Source of the DNA: CAYUKK01 sp964445305
GTDB lineage: Bacteria; Acidobacteriota; Aminicenantia; Aminicenantales; UBA8522
Reading direction: 5' to 3'
NCBI GenBank assembly: GCA_964445305.1
Contig: CAYUKK010000022.1
Location: 5,224 to 69,223, forward strand
Length of the DNA stretch: 64,000 nucleotides
The position numbers and the translations under genes are program-made. Positions within the stretch are counted from its first letter, which is position 1. The number at the start of each line of letters is the position of its first letter. Below the pieces are notes generated by a model. It searched no databases. It was not told the origin of the DNA and was given only the letters and a program-made list of their open reading frames with translations. This document shows positions 23,982-31,733 of the stretch, piece after piece.

Positions 23982-26135
23982 ATGCGGAACATCAAGGGCA
24001 TACTCGTTGTCTTTGCCTTTACTTTCTGGGGATGCGTAAGCTTTGGCTCCTATTATTATAAGCTCGGCATCCGCGCCGAGATGAACAAGAACTGGGACGA
24101 GGCTATCGCCCATTATGAAAGGGCGCTCCAGGAGAGCCCCCATGTGTATGCCTACAAGGTGGCCTTGGCTCGAGCCAAGTTTTCCGCCAGTCTTTTTCAA
24201 ATCCAGGAGGCCCGGCGACTGGCCGCCCAGGGAGACAGGGAGGGTGCCCGCAAAGCTTATGAGAAGGCTCTCTCTTACGACCCGCGCAACCGGGCCACAG
24301 CGGAGGAGATGCGCCGTTTCCTCCAGGAGCAAACTCAGGAAGAAAAGCCGAAGACGGAGAGACTCGAGTCTCCGGTGAAGCTCAAGGTTCCGCCGGAGAA
24401 GATTGAGCTCAAGTTCACGGAAGCCAGCCTGCGCTCGATTTTTCAGGCCCTGGCCAAGCACGCCCGGGTGAACATCCTGTTCGACGAATTGTTCAAGGAC
24501 ACGCCCATGACGATTGACCTTACGGGAAAGGAGTTCGAAGAAGCCATCAGCTTCCTCTGTCTGGCCAGCAAGAATTTCTATCGGGTGATCGATGAAGCAA
24601 CGCTCATCATTGTTCCTGACCAACCCGTCAAGCGAATCCAGTATGAGCAAAACGCCGTCAAGGTTTTCTACCTTTCCAACCTCAACGCCCAGGATGTCCT
24701 GGCCGCTCTCACCCAGATGCTCCGGAGCCAATACCGGGCGCCCAACATCTTCGTCGACAAAAACCTCAACACGGTGACGATCCGGGATACGCCGGTCAAT
24801 ATCGAGCTGGCCGCGGACCTCATCCGCAAATGGGACAAACCCAAGGGGGAAGTGGTCATTGACTTGGAAATCATGGAAGTGTCCCGGCAAAAATTGCGGG
24901 AGATCGGCCTTGACTTGGACCAGGCCATGGTTGGGGTACGCTATGCCGGGCCTGGAGCTACGGATACAGAAGGTTGGTACAACCTTGGCGAAATCGACCT
25001 CGGACCAAGCACGAGTTACCAGATTTCCTTGCCCTCGGCCCTGATTCGTTTCCTCGAATCTGATGCCGATACGCGGATTCTGGCTCAGCCCAGGCTGAGG
25101 GGAGTGGCGGACGAGGAAATCAAGACATTGGTCGGGCAAAGGGTTCCCATCCCCCAGACTACCTTCACGCCCATCGCCGCGGGCGGAATCAGCCAGCAGC
25201 CTGTGACCTCATTCACCTTTGAGGAGGTCGGCCTCGACATCAAGATCAAGCCGCGGGTTCATCTGGAGAAGGAAGTGACCCTGGAGATCGAGCTCAAAAT
25301 CCGGTCCATTGCCGGGACCGGTTACGCCAACCTGCCCATCATTTCGACTCGAGAGATCAAGAACACGATTCGCTTGAAAGATGGGGAGACAAACCTCCTC
25401 GCCGGGTTGCTTCGGGACGAGGAGAGAAAGACGATGCGCGGCATCACCGGGCTAAAAAACATCCCTGTTCTGGGCTATCTTTTTGCTGCCACTGACCAGA
25501 CCATCGAACAGTCGGACGTCATCCTGACCATCACACCCTACATCATCCGCAGCGTTCCCCGAACAGCCGAGGACGATCGGCCTGTCTGGATTCCGCTCGA
25601 AGGGGTGGCTGGGGCCGGCAGGGTAGAGAGGGAAATGGGGGAGCCGATGCTGGTCACCCCAGACATGCTCCCCGGGTTGGGTCGGCAGGAAGAGGTGATG
25701 CCTGAAGCTCGGCCTGAAGCGGCCGGGGAAAACGTCATCACCCTTGACCCGGCCAGTTTTGAGATTCCGCGGGGGCGGGAATTTCGCCTCAGCGTTAACA
25801 TTCGCTCTCAGCAGGAGATTGGCAGTTTTTCCCTGAACTTGAGTTTTAACCCTCAAGTGGTCAAGCTCAAGGACGTTCTTGAGGGGGGATTCGTGCGGCA
25901 ATTGGGAGATAAGGTGCCTTTCCTCAAGAGTGTGGCTGAGGGAAGCTGCACTCTGGGTTTCTCCAGTCCTCAGCCGAGCCGGGGATTCCGCGGCGGCGGG
26001 AACCTGGCTGTTCTCGTTTTCGATGCTGCAGCGCAGGGAGAGACATCTATCCGGGTGGTCGGAGTCACGGCCAATGCGCCCACAGGCGCGCCCATCCGTT
26101 TCGTCAGTCGAGAATCGCAGGTCATCGTCCGGTAA
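23982..26135 (+). CDS. Secretin (PilQ/GspD family) with N-terminal TPRs and C-terminal cohesin domain
   Basis: A 717-residue outer-membrane channel. The N-terminus (VFAFTFWGC) suggests a lipoprotein signal. Order: TPR pair (about 17-110; NKNWDEAIAHYERALQESPH), STN domain (136-195), N1/NolW domain (223-286), secretin beta-barrel domain (290-525) and a cohesin domain (about 587-717; DPASFEIPRGREF, IGSFSLNLSFNPQVV). The ATG at 23982 is chosen because AAGGAG is 7 nt upstream; an ATG at 23976 lies only 1 nt after it. Cohesins normally bind dockerins, so the tail could tether proteins at the channel. It ends the pilus operon. GspD versus PilQ cannot be settled from sequence alone. Confidence 0.9.
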   Translation: MRNIKGILVVFAFTFWGCVSFGSYYYKLGIRAEMNKNWDEAIAHYERALQESPHVYAYKVALARAKFSASLFQIQEARRLAAQGDREGARKAYEKALSYDPRNRATAEEMRRFLQEQTQEEKPKTERLESPVKLKVPPEKIELKFTEASLRSIFQALAKHARVNILFDELFKDTPMTIDLTGKEFEEAISFLCLASKNFYRVIDEATLIIVPDQPVKRIQYEQNAVKVFYLSNLNAQDVLAALTQMLRSQYRAPNIFVDKNLNTVTIRDTPVNIELAADLIRKWDKPKGEVVIDLEIMEVSRQKLREIGLDLDQAMVGVRYAGPGATDTEGWYNLGEIDLGPSTSYQISLPSALIRFLESDADTRILAQPRLRGVADEEIKTLVGQRVPIPQTTFTPIAAGGISQQPVTSFTFEEVGLDIKIKPRVHLEKEVTLEIELKIRSIAGTGYANLPIISTREIKNTIRLKDGETNLLAGLLRDEERKTMRGITGLKNIPVLGYLFAATDQTIEQSDVILTITPYIIRSVPRTAEDDRPVWIPLEGVAGAGRVEREMGEPMLVTPDMLPGLGRQEEVMPEARPEAAGENVITLDPASFEIPRGREFRLSVNIRSQQEIGSFSLNLSFNPQVVKLKDVLEGGFVRQLGDKVPFLKSVAEGSCTLGFSSPQPSRGFRGGGNLAVLVFDAAAQGETSIRVVGVTANAPTGAPIRFVSRESQVIVR

Positions 26136-26180
26136 GTGGGGAGTCGGACCGCACCAAAAGAGGAAGTTGGGTAAGGCCGT

Positions 26181-26801
26181 TTAGCCGACAAATCTGCCCG
26201 TTAGCCAGAAAAGGAGAGTCAGGATAAAAATGCCCGTCAGGGACAAGCGGAGTTGTCGAAGAAAAAGCGTTTCGCTTTTCTTGCCCAGATAGAAGCCCAA
26301 GGGCACAAGAAAAACGGCCAGCATGGCTAAGAAGCTTCCGCTGACGAAGATATGATCAAGGACTTTGGTCAGGCCTCCACTAACCCAATAAGCGTACCGG
26401 ATTGCATAAGTTATGACCAAAGCAAAGAGAATATGGCTTCCGTAGGCCGAGAGGATTCCGATGAGGGAAAGACGCGTTGCCTTTTTTGTCCTGAACCCGG
26501 AGAGGAGACTGACCACGGCCTCGAAAGCTAACCCCAGCATCAAAATCCCCAGGAGGTGGCAAAGATAAGGGCCCGCGTTAACAAGACGGAAGAGGGAGGC
26601 AATGACGCTGATGGTGGCCGATGAGCCGGGCCAGTGAGCTATCGCCCGGCCGGCCGAAAGGAGGAAGAGAGCGATGGACGAAAGCCAAACCGAAGCCAGG
26701 GGAATGTCCTTCGAATAGAGGAAGTCGCCGGTGATCATTTCGTTCAGCCCCCAGAGCGACCCGATGAATAGAAGACAGGTTATTTGCTTGATTTTAACCA
26801 T
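26181..26801 (-). CDS. Integral membrane protein, unknown family
   Basis: A 206-residue protein with about five or six membrane helices (e.g. ITCLLFIGSLWGLNEMI, LCHLLGILMLGLAFEAVVSL, MLAVFLVPLGFYLG). The ATG at 26801 has GGGAG 9 nt upstream; an ATG 6 nt earlier is too close to that site. It lies divergent from a THEP1-type NTPase gene. The size and helix pattern resemble small substrate-binding membrane components of ECF-type uptake systems, but no sequence motif supports that firmly, so function is left open. Confidence 0.7.
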   Translation of the reverse strand: MVKIKQITCLLFIGSLWGLNEMITGDFLYSKDIPLASVWLSSIALFLLSAGRAIAHWPGSSATISVIASLFRLVNAGPYLCHLLGILMLGLAFEAVVSLLSGFRTKKATRLSLIGILSAYGSHILFALVITYAIRYAYWVSGGLTKVLDHIFVSGSFLAMLAVFLVPLGFYLGKKSETLFLRQLRLSLTGIFILTLLFWLTGRFVG

Positions 26802-26918
26802 AGCCATATTCTCCCTGAGGAGATCTGATGATCGATTCCTTCTTATACAATGAACCGGAAAAAATTTCTACCCTGCCATCAGGTTGACTTATAGGATGGC
26901 CTTTCCTATTTCTTTATC

Positions 26919-27464
26919 ATGATCCTCGTCCTGACCGGTCCGGTTCATTCGGGAAAGACGAGCTTTCTTCGTCAAGTGATTGCCCGCCTGCGGAAACAAA
27001 ACGTTGCCTTCGACGGCTACTTGAGCTTTGCTGTCATAAGAGAGGGACGGAACATAGGTTACGACCTCTTTGACTTGACGACTGAAGAGGCCACACCTTT
27101 TTTGCGGTGCGAAGGCGAGAAAGGCTGGCCAAGGGTTGGCCGCTATTTTTTTGTTCCTGAAGGGCTCGAGAAAGCGCGGCAAAAAATCGTCGCATGTTCT
27201 CCTCGTACCTTCCTCATTGTCGATGAAATTGGGCCGATGGAGGTTAGGGGTGGCGGAGTTTGGCCGGCTTTTTCCTCATGGCTAAAAAAAGCTGGCCGAG
27301 GTTGTCTGCTCGTCGTTCGACGGTCCATTCTCGGCGACTTCCTTCGTCGAGTTGAGCCGAGTCGAGTTGAAGTTATTGACATTGGCGATAAACAAGCCTC
27401 TCTCAAGATTGAAAGAAGACTCCGTGCTTCAAGCGAGGGGAAAAGGCGAGGCTCTAAAGAATAA
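26919..27464 (+). CDS. Nucleoside-triphosphatase, THEP1 family
   Basis: A 181-residue P-loop protein: Walker A GPVHSGKTSF (residues 7-16) and Walker B FLIVDEIGPME (about 98-108). It fits the THEP1/NTPase_1 family, which hydrolyses ATP and GTP and whose cellular role is poorly known. There is no Shine-Dalgarno before the ATG; a weak TTGACT/TATTTC promoter (26884-26912) would start transcription at the codon itself. Its divergent neighbour is a membrane protein. Confidence 0.8.
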   Translation: MILVLTGPVHSGKTSFLRQVIARLRKQNVAFDGYLSFAVIREGRNIGYDLFDLTTEEATPFLRCEGEKGWPRVGRYFFVPEGLEKARQKIVACSPRTFLIVDEIGPMEVRGGGVWPAFSSWLKKAGRGCLLVVRRSILGDFLRRVEPSRVEVIDIGDKQASLKIERRLRASSEGKRRGSKE

Positions 27465-27644
27465 AGAATAAGGTTAAAGGCAAGAATATTGAGCTGGATG
27501 GGTCAAGAGGACTATGAAAATTGGGATTGCGTCCCTTTTCTCCCGACACCGTAAGCTAACGTGGCGCTCCCTAAGTCTTCCGATAGAGAATTCTTCTCGA
27601 GCGAGAGGGATTTAAGTTGGCTAGAGATGATGAGGATGGCGAGT

Positions 27645-27953
27645 GCACCCCAGGGGTGGCGGGCTTCGCCATCCCAACCCCGAGCCTCCACACGCACTCT
27701 CCCGATGTTGGATATAAGGCCCTTTAATCTGCTTTAGTGAATTGGGGGGAACAGGCGAGGGGTTTGGGTGAGAAAGCCCGTCGAAGCCTGAGCGGGCAGG
27801 GTTTCTCGAGCGAAGCGAGAGAAGAGCGAAGGCTGAGTCGGAGCGAGTTTCCTCGCTGGGGAAACGAGCGGGCTTCGCCATCCCAACCCCGAGCCTGGCC
27901 GGGGGTGAACCACGACAGGACCCGTCGGGTGCTTTGATCGGCAATTTCGGGAC
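27645..27953 (-). repeat. Dispersed structured repeat, copy 2 (full length, reverse orientation)
   Basis: Reverse complement of copy 1 (7867-8202) with only scattered substitutions over about 310 bp, including the GGGATGGCGAAGCCCGC variant of the inner module, present twice. It lies between the THEP1-type gene and the AOR operon. It contains the hairpin-prone palindromes CGAGCGAAGCGAGAG and GGAAACGAGC. The gap from 27465 to 27644 shows no gene. Confidence 0.87.
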
Positions 27954-27965
27954 AATCCGTTCTTC

Positions 27966-27994
27966 TTGTCAGAAAAGAATGGATTTGATATGCT
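27966..27994 (+). promoter_or_regulatory. AOR operon promoter
   Basis: TTGTCA (27966-27971), 17-bp spacer, TATGCT (27989-27994) preceded by TGA, an extended -10. It lies just outside the repeat edge, 28 nt before the ATG at 28022. Confidence 0.5.
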
Positions 27995-28021
27995 CGACAT
28001 CCTTTTCAGGCATTTTAGAAC

Positions 28022-29851
28022 ATGAGCGATCTTCCTTCTGGCTATCACGGCAAAATCCTGGAGGTTGACCTTTCCAAGGGTCAGGTGGAAGCCTTCCCTC
28101 TCGACCCGGAAGACTTGGCACGGTATCTGGGAGGCCGCGGTCTTGGCGCCCGAATTCTCTATGACCGAATTGACCCGACCTGTGATCCCCTGGGTCCAGA
28201 CAACGCGATTGTGATCGCCACTTCACCCCTCATCGGTACGAACGCGCCGACAGCCGGTCGCGGCCACATGGTCTTCAAGTCCCCTCTCACTGGCGGGATC
28301 GGAAGCTCCAACTGCGGCGGAACATGGGCCCCGGCGTTCAAGGCGACGGGCAGCGATGTTCTCGTCATCAAAGGCAGAGCTTCGGCGCCTGTTTTCCTCG
28401 ATATCACTCCTGAAAAGGTAGAAATTCTGCCTGCTTCCCATCTCTGGGGCATGGATGTTCATCAGACGACGGACATTCTGACCTCCGGGGAGGCACCGCG
28501 CCAGAGTCGGGTCCTTTGCATCGGGCCAGCCGGAGAGAAAAGAGTTCGTTTCGCTACTGTCATGAACGACCGGAACCGAGCTTATGGCCGGAGCGGTTCG
28601 GGCGCTGTCTGGGGAAGCAAGAACCTTAAGGCCATTCGAGTCGCCGGTCGGGTGAAAATCGATATCCGGGATAAAGATCAATTCCGGTCCGGAGCCGAAC
28701 AAGCCTACTACCTCCTGAAACAAGCGCCTGCGACGAAGCGCCTGCTCAAGGACCTTGGAACGATCGGACTCATCGAGCTCATCAACCTCATCCAGATGCT
28801 TCCCCACCGCAATTTTCAAGACAACGTTCACCGGGATGAAGATGTGGACAAGATTTCGGGGGAGACCTTTTCCAAACGGTTGTTGGAAAGAGCTGGCGGT
28901 TGCTATCTGTGTCCAATCGCCTGCCAACGGCACACCCGGGTTGGCCAGAAAAAGGGGGAGGGGCCAGAGTACGAGACAACGGTGATGTTAGGTCCAGACT
29001 GTCATATTTACGATTTGGAAGCCATCACCCTGGCCAACTATGCCTGTAACGAGCTGGGCATCGATACCATTTCTTTTGGTGGCACCCTGGCTTGTGCCAT
29101 GGAGCTCTTCGAGCGAGGCCTCCTTACCGAAAGGGACACAGAAGGCCTCGACCTGCGATTTGGCAACGCCCAAATTCTCGTGGAGATGGTCCGCCGCACC
29201 GCCCTGCGACAGGGGATCGGCGATCTTCTGGCTGAGGGCTCCTTTCGGTTGGCCAGCGCTTTCTCCCATCCCGAGTTTTCGATGACCATCAAGAAGCAGG
29301 AAATTCCGGCTTACGAGCCGCGTGCTTCCTTCACTCAGGCTCTCGGTTACATGACCTCGCCCACGGGGGCCTGCCATCTCAAGGGTGGCTATGCTGTTTC
29401 CCTGGCTTTCTTTGGCGGGCCCAGGGAGATCCCCCGCTTCAGCTTGCTCCAGTCTCCCCTGGCCATCCGCAACATGCACAACTTGGGGATCGTGCAGGAC
29501 ACTCTGGGCATCTGCCGCTTCACGGGATATGCGTTTTCGACAGACCCCTGGGCGAGGATGGCCAGCGGCGTGACGGGCCTTGATTTTTCTACGGCTGAGC
29601 TTGAGCGGATGGCCAACCGGGTGGCGGCCCTGGAGAGGCTTTTCAACCTGGAAGCGGGGCTGGGAGCTGAGGATGATACTTTGCCGGAAAGGTTCAGCCT
29701 CGAGCCGATCGTTGTCGCGGGCGAGGAGCGGGTGATTTCTCGAGACATCATCCGACGCCTCCGGTCGGATTACTACCGGGCCCGTGGCTGGGACGAAGAA
29801 GGGAGACCGCCAGCCGCCCTCCTCGAATCCCTCGGCATCAGGAGGCGGTAG
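28022..29851 (+). CDS. aor: Aldehyde:ferredoxin oxidoreductase, tungsten/molybdenum-pterin type
   Basis: A 609-residue enzyme oxidising aldehydes to acids while reducing ferredoxin; it carries a bis-pterin W (or Mo) cofactor and one [4Fe-4S] cluster. The family opening GYHGKILEVDLSKG, GRGLGARILYD, and cofactor motifs (GPDNAIVIATSPLIGT, TGGIGSSNCGG, MNDRNRAYGRSG) are present. Cluster cysteines C294-x2-C297-x3-C301 (CYLCPIAC) and C498 (LGICRF) are complete. Length matches the family. It heads a four-gene operon; the aldolase starts 2 bp later. Lactaldehyde is the likely substrate from context (inference); general aldehyde detoxification is the alternative. Confidence 0.94.
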   Translation: MSDLPSGYHGKILEVDLSKGQVEAFPLDPEDLARYLGGRGLGARILYDRIDPTCDPLGPDNAIVIATSPLIGTNAPTAGRGHMVFKSPLTGGIGSSNCGGTWAPAFKATGSDVLVIKGRASAPVFLDITPEKVEILPASHLWGMDVHQTTDILTSGEAPRQSRVLCIGPAGEKRVRFATVMNDRNRAYGRSGSGAVWGSKNLKAIRVAGRVKIDIRDKDQFRSGAEQAYYLLKQAPATKRLLKDLGTIGLIELINLIQMLPHRNFQDNVHRDEDVDKISGETFSKRLLERAGGCYLCPIACQRHTRVGQKKGEGPEYETTVMLGPDCHIYDLEAITLANYACNELGIDTISFGGTLACAMELFERGLLTERDTEGLDLRFGNAQILVEMVRRTALRQGIGDLLAEGSFRLASAFSHPEFSMTIKKQEIPAYEPRASFTQALGYMTSPTGACHLKGGYAVSLAFFGGPREIPRFSLLQSPLAIRNMHNLGIVQDTLGICRFTGYAFSTDPWARMASGVTGLDFSTAELERMANRVAALERLFNLEAGLGAEDDTLPERFSLEPIVVAGEERVISRDIIRRLRSDYYRARGWDEEGRPPAALLESLGIRRR

Positions 29852-29853
29852 GC

Positions 29854-31173
29854 GTGGGCAAAAAGACATGGAAAGCGAGCGCAGACATCCTCCGGTTGTT
29901 CCAATCCATAGGCCGGGCCTCCCTCCTCTATGATGTCCAGGACAGTCACAGCGGGAACATGGCCATTCGCTACCGTGACGAGGCCGGCCATGAATGGATC
30001 GTCATCACCGCCACGGGCTCGCAGAAAGGGGATCTCGATGCGAGCCAGATTTGTTTTCTCTCGCCGACCGAAACGGATTTTGGCTATTATAAAGCCTCTT
30101 CGGAAACGGATATCCATGCCCGCATCCTCAACCTGGAAGGAGTCGCCGCCTCCATCCACGCTCATACCAAAGACCTGACAATTGTTACCCTCGACGATGC
30201 CCCCAAGCCGAGCCAACCGCCGCCTTTCGTCCCTGTCGATCCCCTCGGCCATTTTTATCTGGGTGAGGTGCCCGTCGACTGGGTCGAAGTTCCAAGCGGC
30301 TCAGCCGAGATGACCAGAATCATCCCGGAAAGGCTGGCCCGACATCCCGCCGCGGTCATCCAGACGCATGGCACTTTTGCTCGGGGAAGGACGTTGCCTG
30401 AGGCTTTCTTCCTGGCATCCATTGCCAACAATTCCGGCTATGTCGTTCGCCTCCTCCACCGCCTGAAGGTGGATGTCGAGGCGTTGCGCCAGAAAGTTCT
30501 TAGCGAGCCCGAAACGATGTTCGCCCATCCTCCGCCTGCCTATACTATCGACGATGATCACGTTTGTGAATTTGCTGACGAGAAAGAGATTCTTCAGGAA
30601 TTCCGGAAGACAGGAGCGAGGATTTTTGAATCCCGGCTTTCGCCCTTCCATACCGGTTCGATCTCGGTTCGGGGGGTCGAAAGGATGCTTTACGCTCCCA
30701 AGGCTTCCATGCCAAGGGAAGTCGGCGGCCCACTGCTCAATGTGCCCCTCGAAATCGAGGAAGAGGACACAGCCGAGCTCAGACTCCACAAACAGATTTA
30801 CGCCGCCAGCGATTTTCAGACGATTATCCACTGTTATGTTCCGGAGGCAGAGGCCATGGCCCATTTCCGGCCACCCGGGCAAGAAGAACCGACGAACCGG
30901 ATTGTTCCCCTTGATGCCGAGGGAAGCTTTCTTTACCTCGTCATTCCTGTCGTCCCGCCAAGAACTCAGGTAGGGGAGCTTGTCCGCCTTCTCCATGATT
31001 ATAAGATTGTCGTCGTCCGAGGAGGGGGAGCCTGGGCCGTGGGTAGTCAATCTCTCTCCGAAGCCCTGCATCATCCCTCCTCGCTCCGGGAGATCTGCTT
31101 GTACCGCATCGGTGCCTTCGAGCTGGGCCTCGACTTGAGGCGTCTTGAACCGGAAAAAGCCAAGCGATGGTAA
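29854..31173 (+). CDS. Class II aldolase/adducin family protein, two domains
   Basis: A 439-residue protein with GTG start. Residues 1-230 are a complete-looking class II aldolase domain with metal-type histidines in IHAHTKDLT (about 100) and VIQTHGTFARG (about 170), plus SHSGNMAIRY. Residues 240-439 are a second, weaker copy (FHTGSISVRG, IIHCYVPEAEAM, VVVRGGGAWAVG), in which several metal histidines are absent, so the second half may be structural or regulatory. Family members cleave fuculose-1-P or rhamnulose-1-P to DHAP and L-lactaldehyde, or act as epimerases or decarboxylases. It sits between AOR and lactate-oxidation genes, favouring lactaldehyde production. AGGAGG is 11 nt upstream. 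Confidence 0.82.
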   Translation: MGKKTWKASADILRLFQSIGRASLLYDVQDSHSGNMAIRYRDEAGHEWIVITATGSQKGDLDASQICFLSPTETDFGYYKASSETDIHARILNLEGVAASIHAHTKDLTIVTLDDAPKPSQPPPFVPVDPLGHFYLGEVPVDWVEVPSGSAEMTRIIPERLARHPAAVIQTHGTFARGRTLPEAFFLASIANNSGYVVRLLHRLKVDVEALRQKVLSEPETMFAHPPPAYTIDDDHVCEFADEKEILQEFRKTGARIFESRLSPFHTGSISVRGVERMLYAPKASMPREVGGPLLNVPLEIEEEDTAELRLHKQIYAASDFQTIIHCYVPEAEAMAHFRPPGQEEPTNRIVPLDAEGSFLYLVIPVVPPRTQVGELVRLLHDYKIVVVRGGGAWAVGSQSLSEALHHPSSLREICLYRIGAFELGLDLRRLEPEKAKRW

Positions 31174-31733
31174 GAGTCCGCCTCATCGAAAGGTTCATCT
31201 CCTCCGCCCAGGCTTCGGGAGCAGAAGTGGTGCGGCTGACAGGAACCGACGAGGCCCTCGGCTTTGTTTTGAGCTTCCTTGAAGAAAGCGGCCGGCCATC
31301 CCTCGTTGTTTCTCCTGAAGTCCTCGATCAACTTGCCGGCGCCGCCAGCCTGGCCTCCCCGCTTCCGCAGACAAGAGAGGAATGGATGAGGACTGAAGTC
31401 AGCCTCGTTCGGGCCGACTATGGCCTGGCGCGAACGGGTACTCTCGTCCACCTCGACCGGAGCGAGGAGGAACGTCTGAGCTGGACGCTTGCCTCCGCAT
31501 GCCTTTGTCTTTTGAGCACAGAGAGCATTGTTGACGGGGCGGAGGAGCTGGCACCCGTTTTGGCGGCTCATCTTGGCCGCCGCGACCTTTTATCTCCCGC
31601 TGTCTCCTTGGTGACTGGACCGAGCCGGACGGCTGACATCGAAGGCCAGCTCATCTGCGGCGTCCATGGACCCAAGCGGTTGATTATCCTTCTCCTTAAC
31701 GCCTCGACTTCACCGACAGATGAAAACGCTTGA
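31167..31733 (+). CDS. lutC: LutC/YkgG-type LUD-domain protein
   Basis: A 188-residue LUD-domain protein; the family hallmark VTGPSRTADIEGQL is near the C-terminus (about 152-165). LutC is one of three subunits of the LutABC L-lactate dehydrogenase complex, which oxidises lactate to pyruvate. It overlaps the aldolase end by 7 bp and the next gene by 14 bp, so the four genes are translated together. Somewhat shorter than many LutC proteins (about 230), lacking part of the N-terminus. Confidence 0.88.
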   Translation: MVRVRLIERFISSAQASGAEVVRLTGTDEALGFVLSFLEESGRPSLVVSPEVLDQLAGAASLASPLPQTREEWMRTEVSLVRADYGLARTGTLVHLDRSEEERLSWTLASACLCLLSTESIVDGAEELAPVLAAHLGRRDLLSPAVSLVTGPSRTADIEGQLICGVHGPKRLIILLLNASTSPTDENA

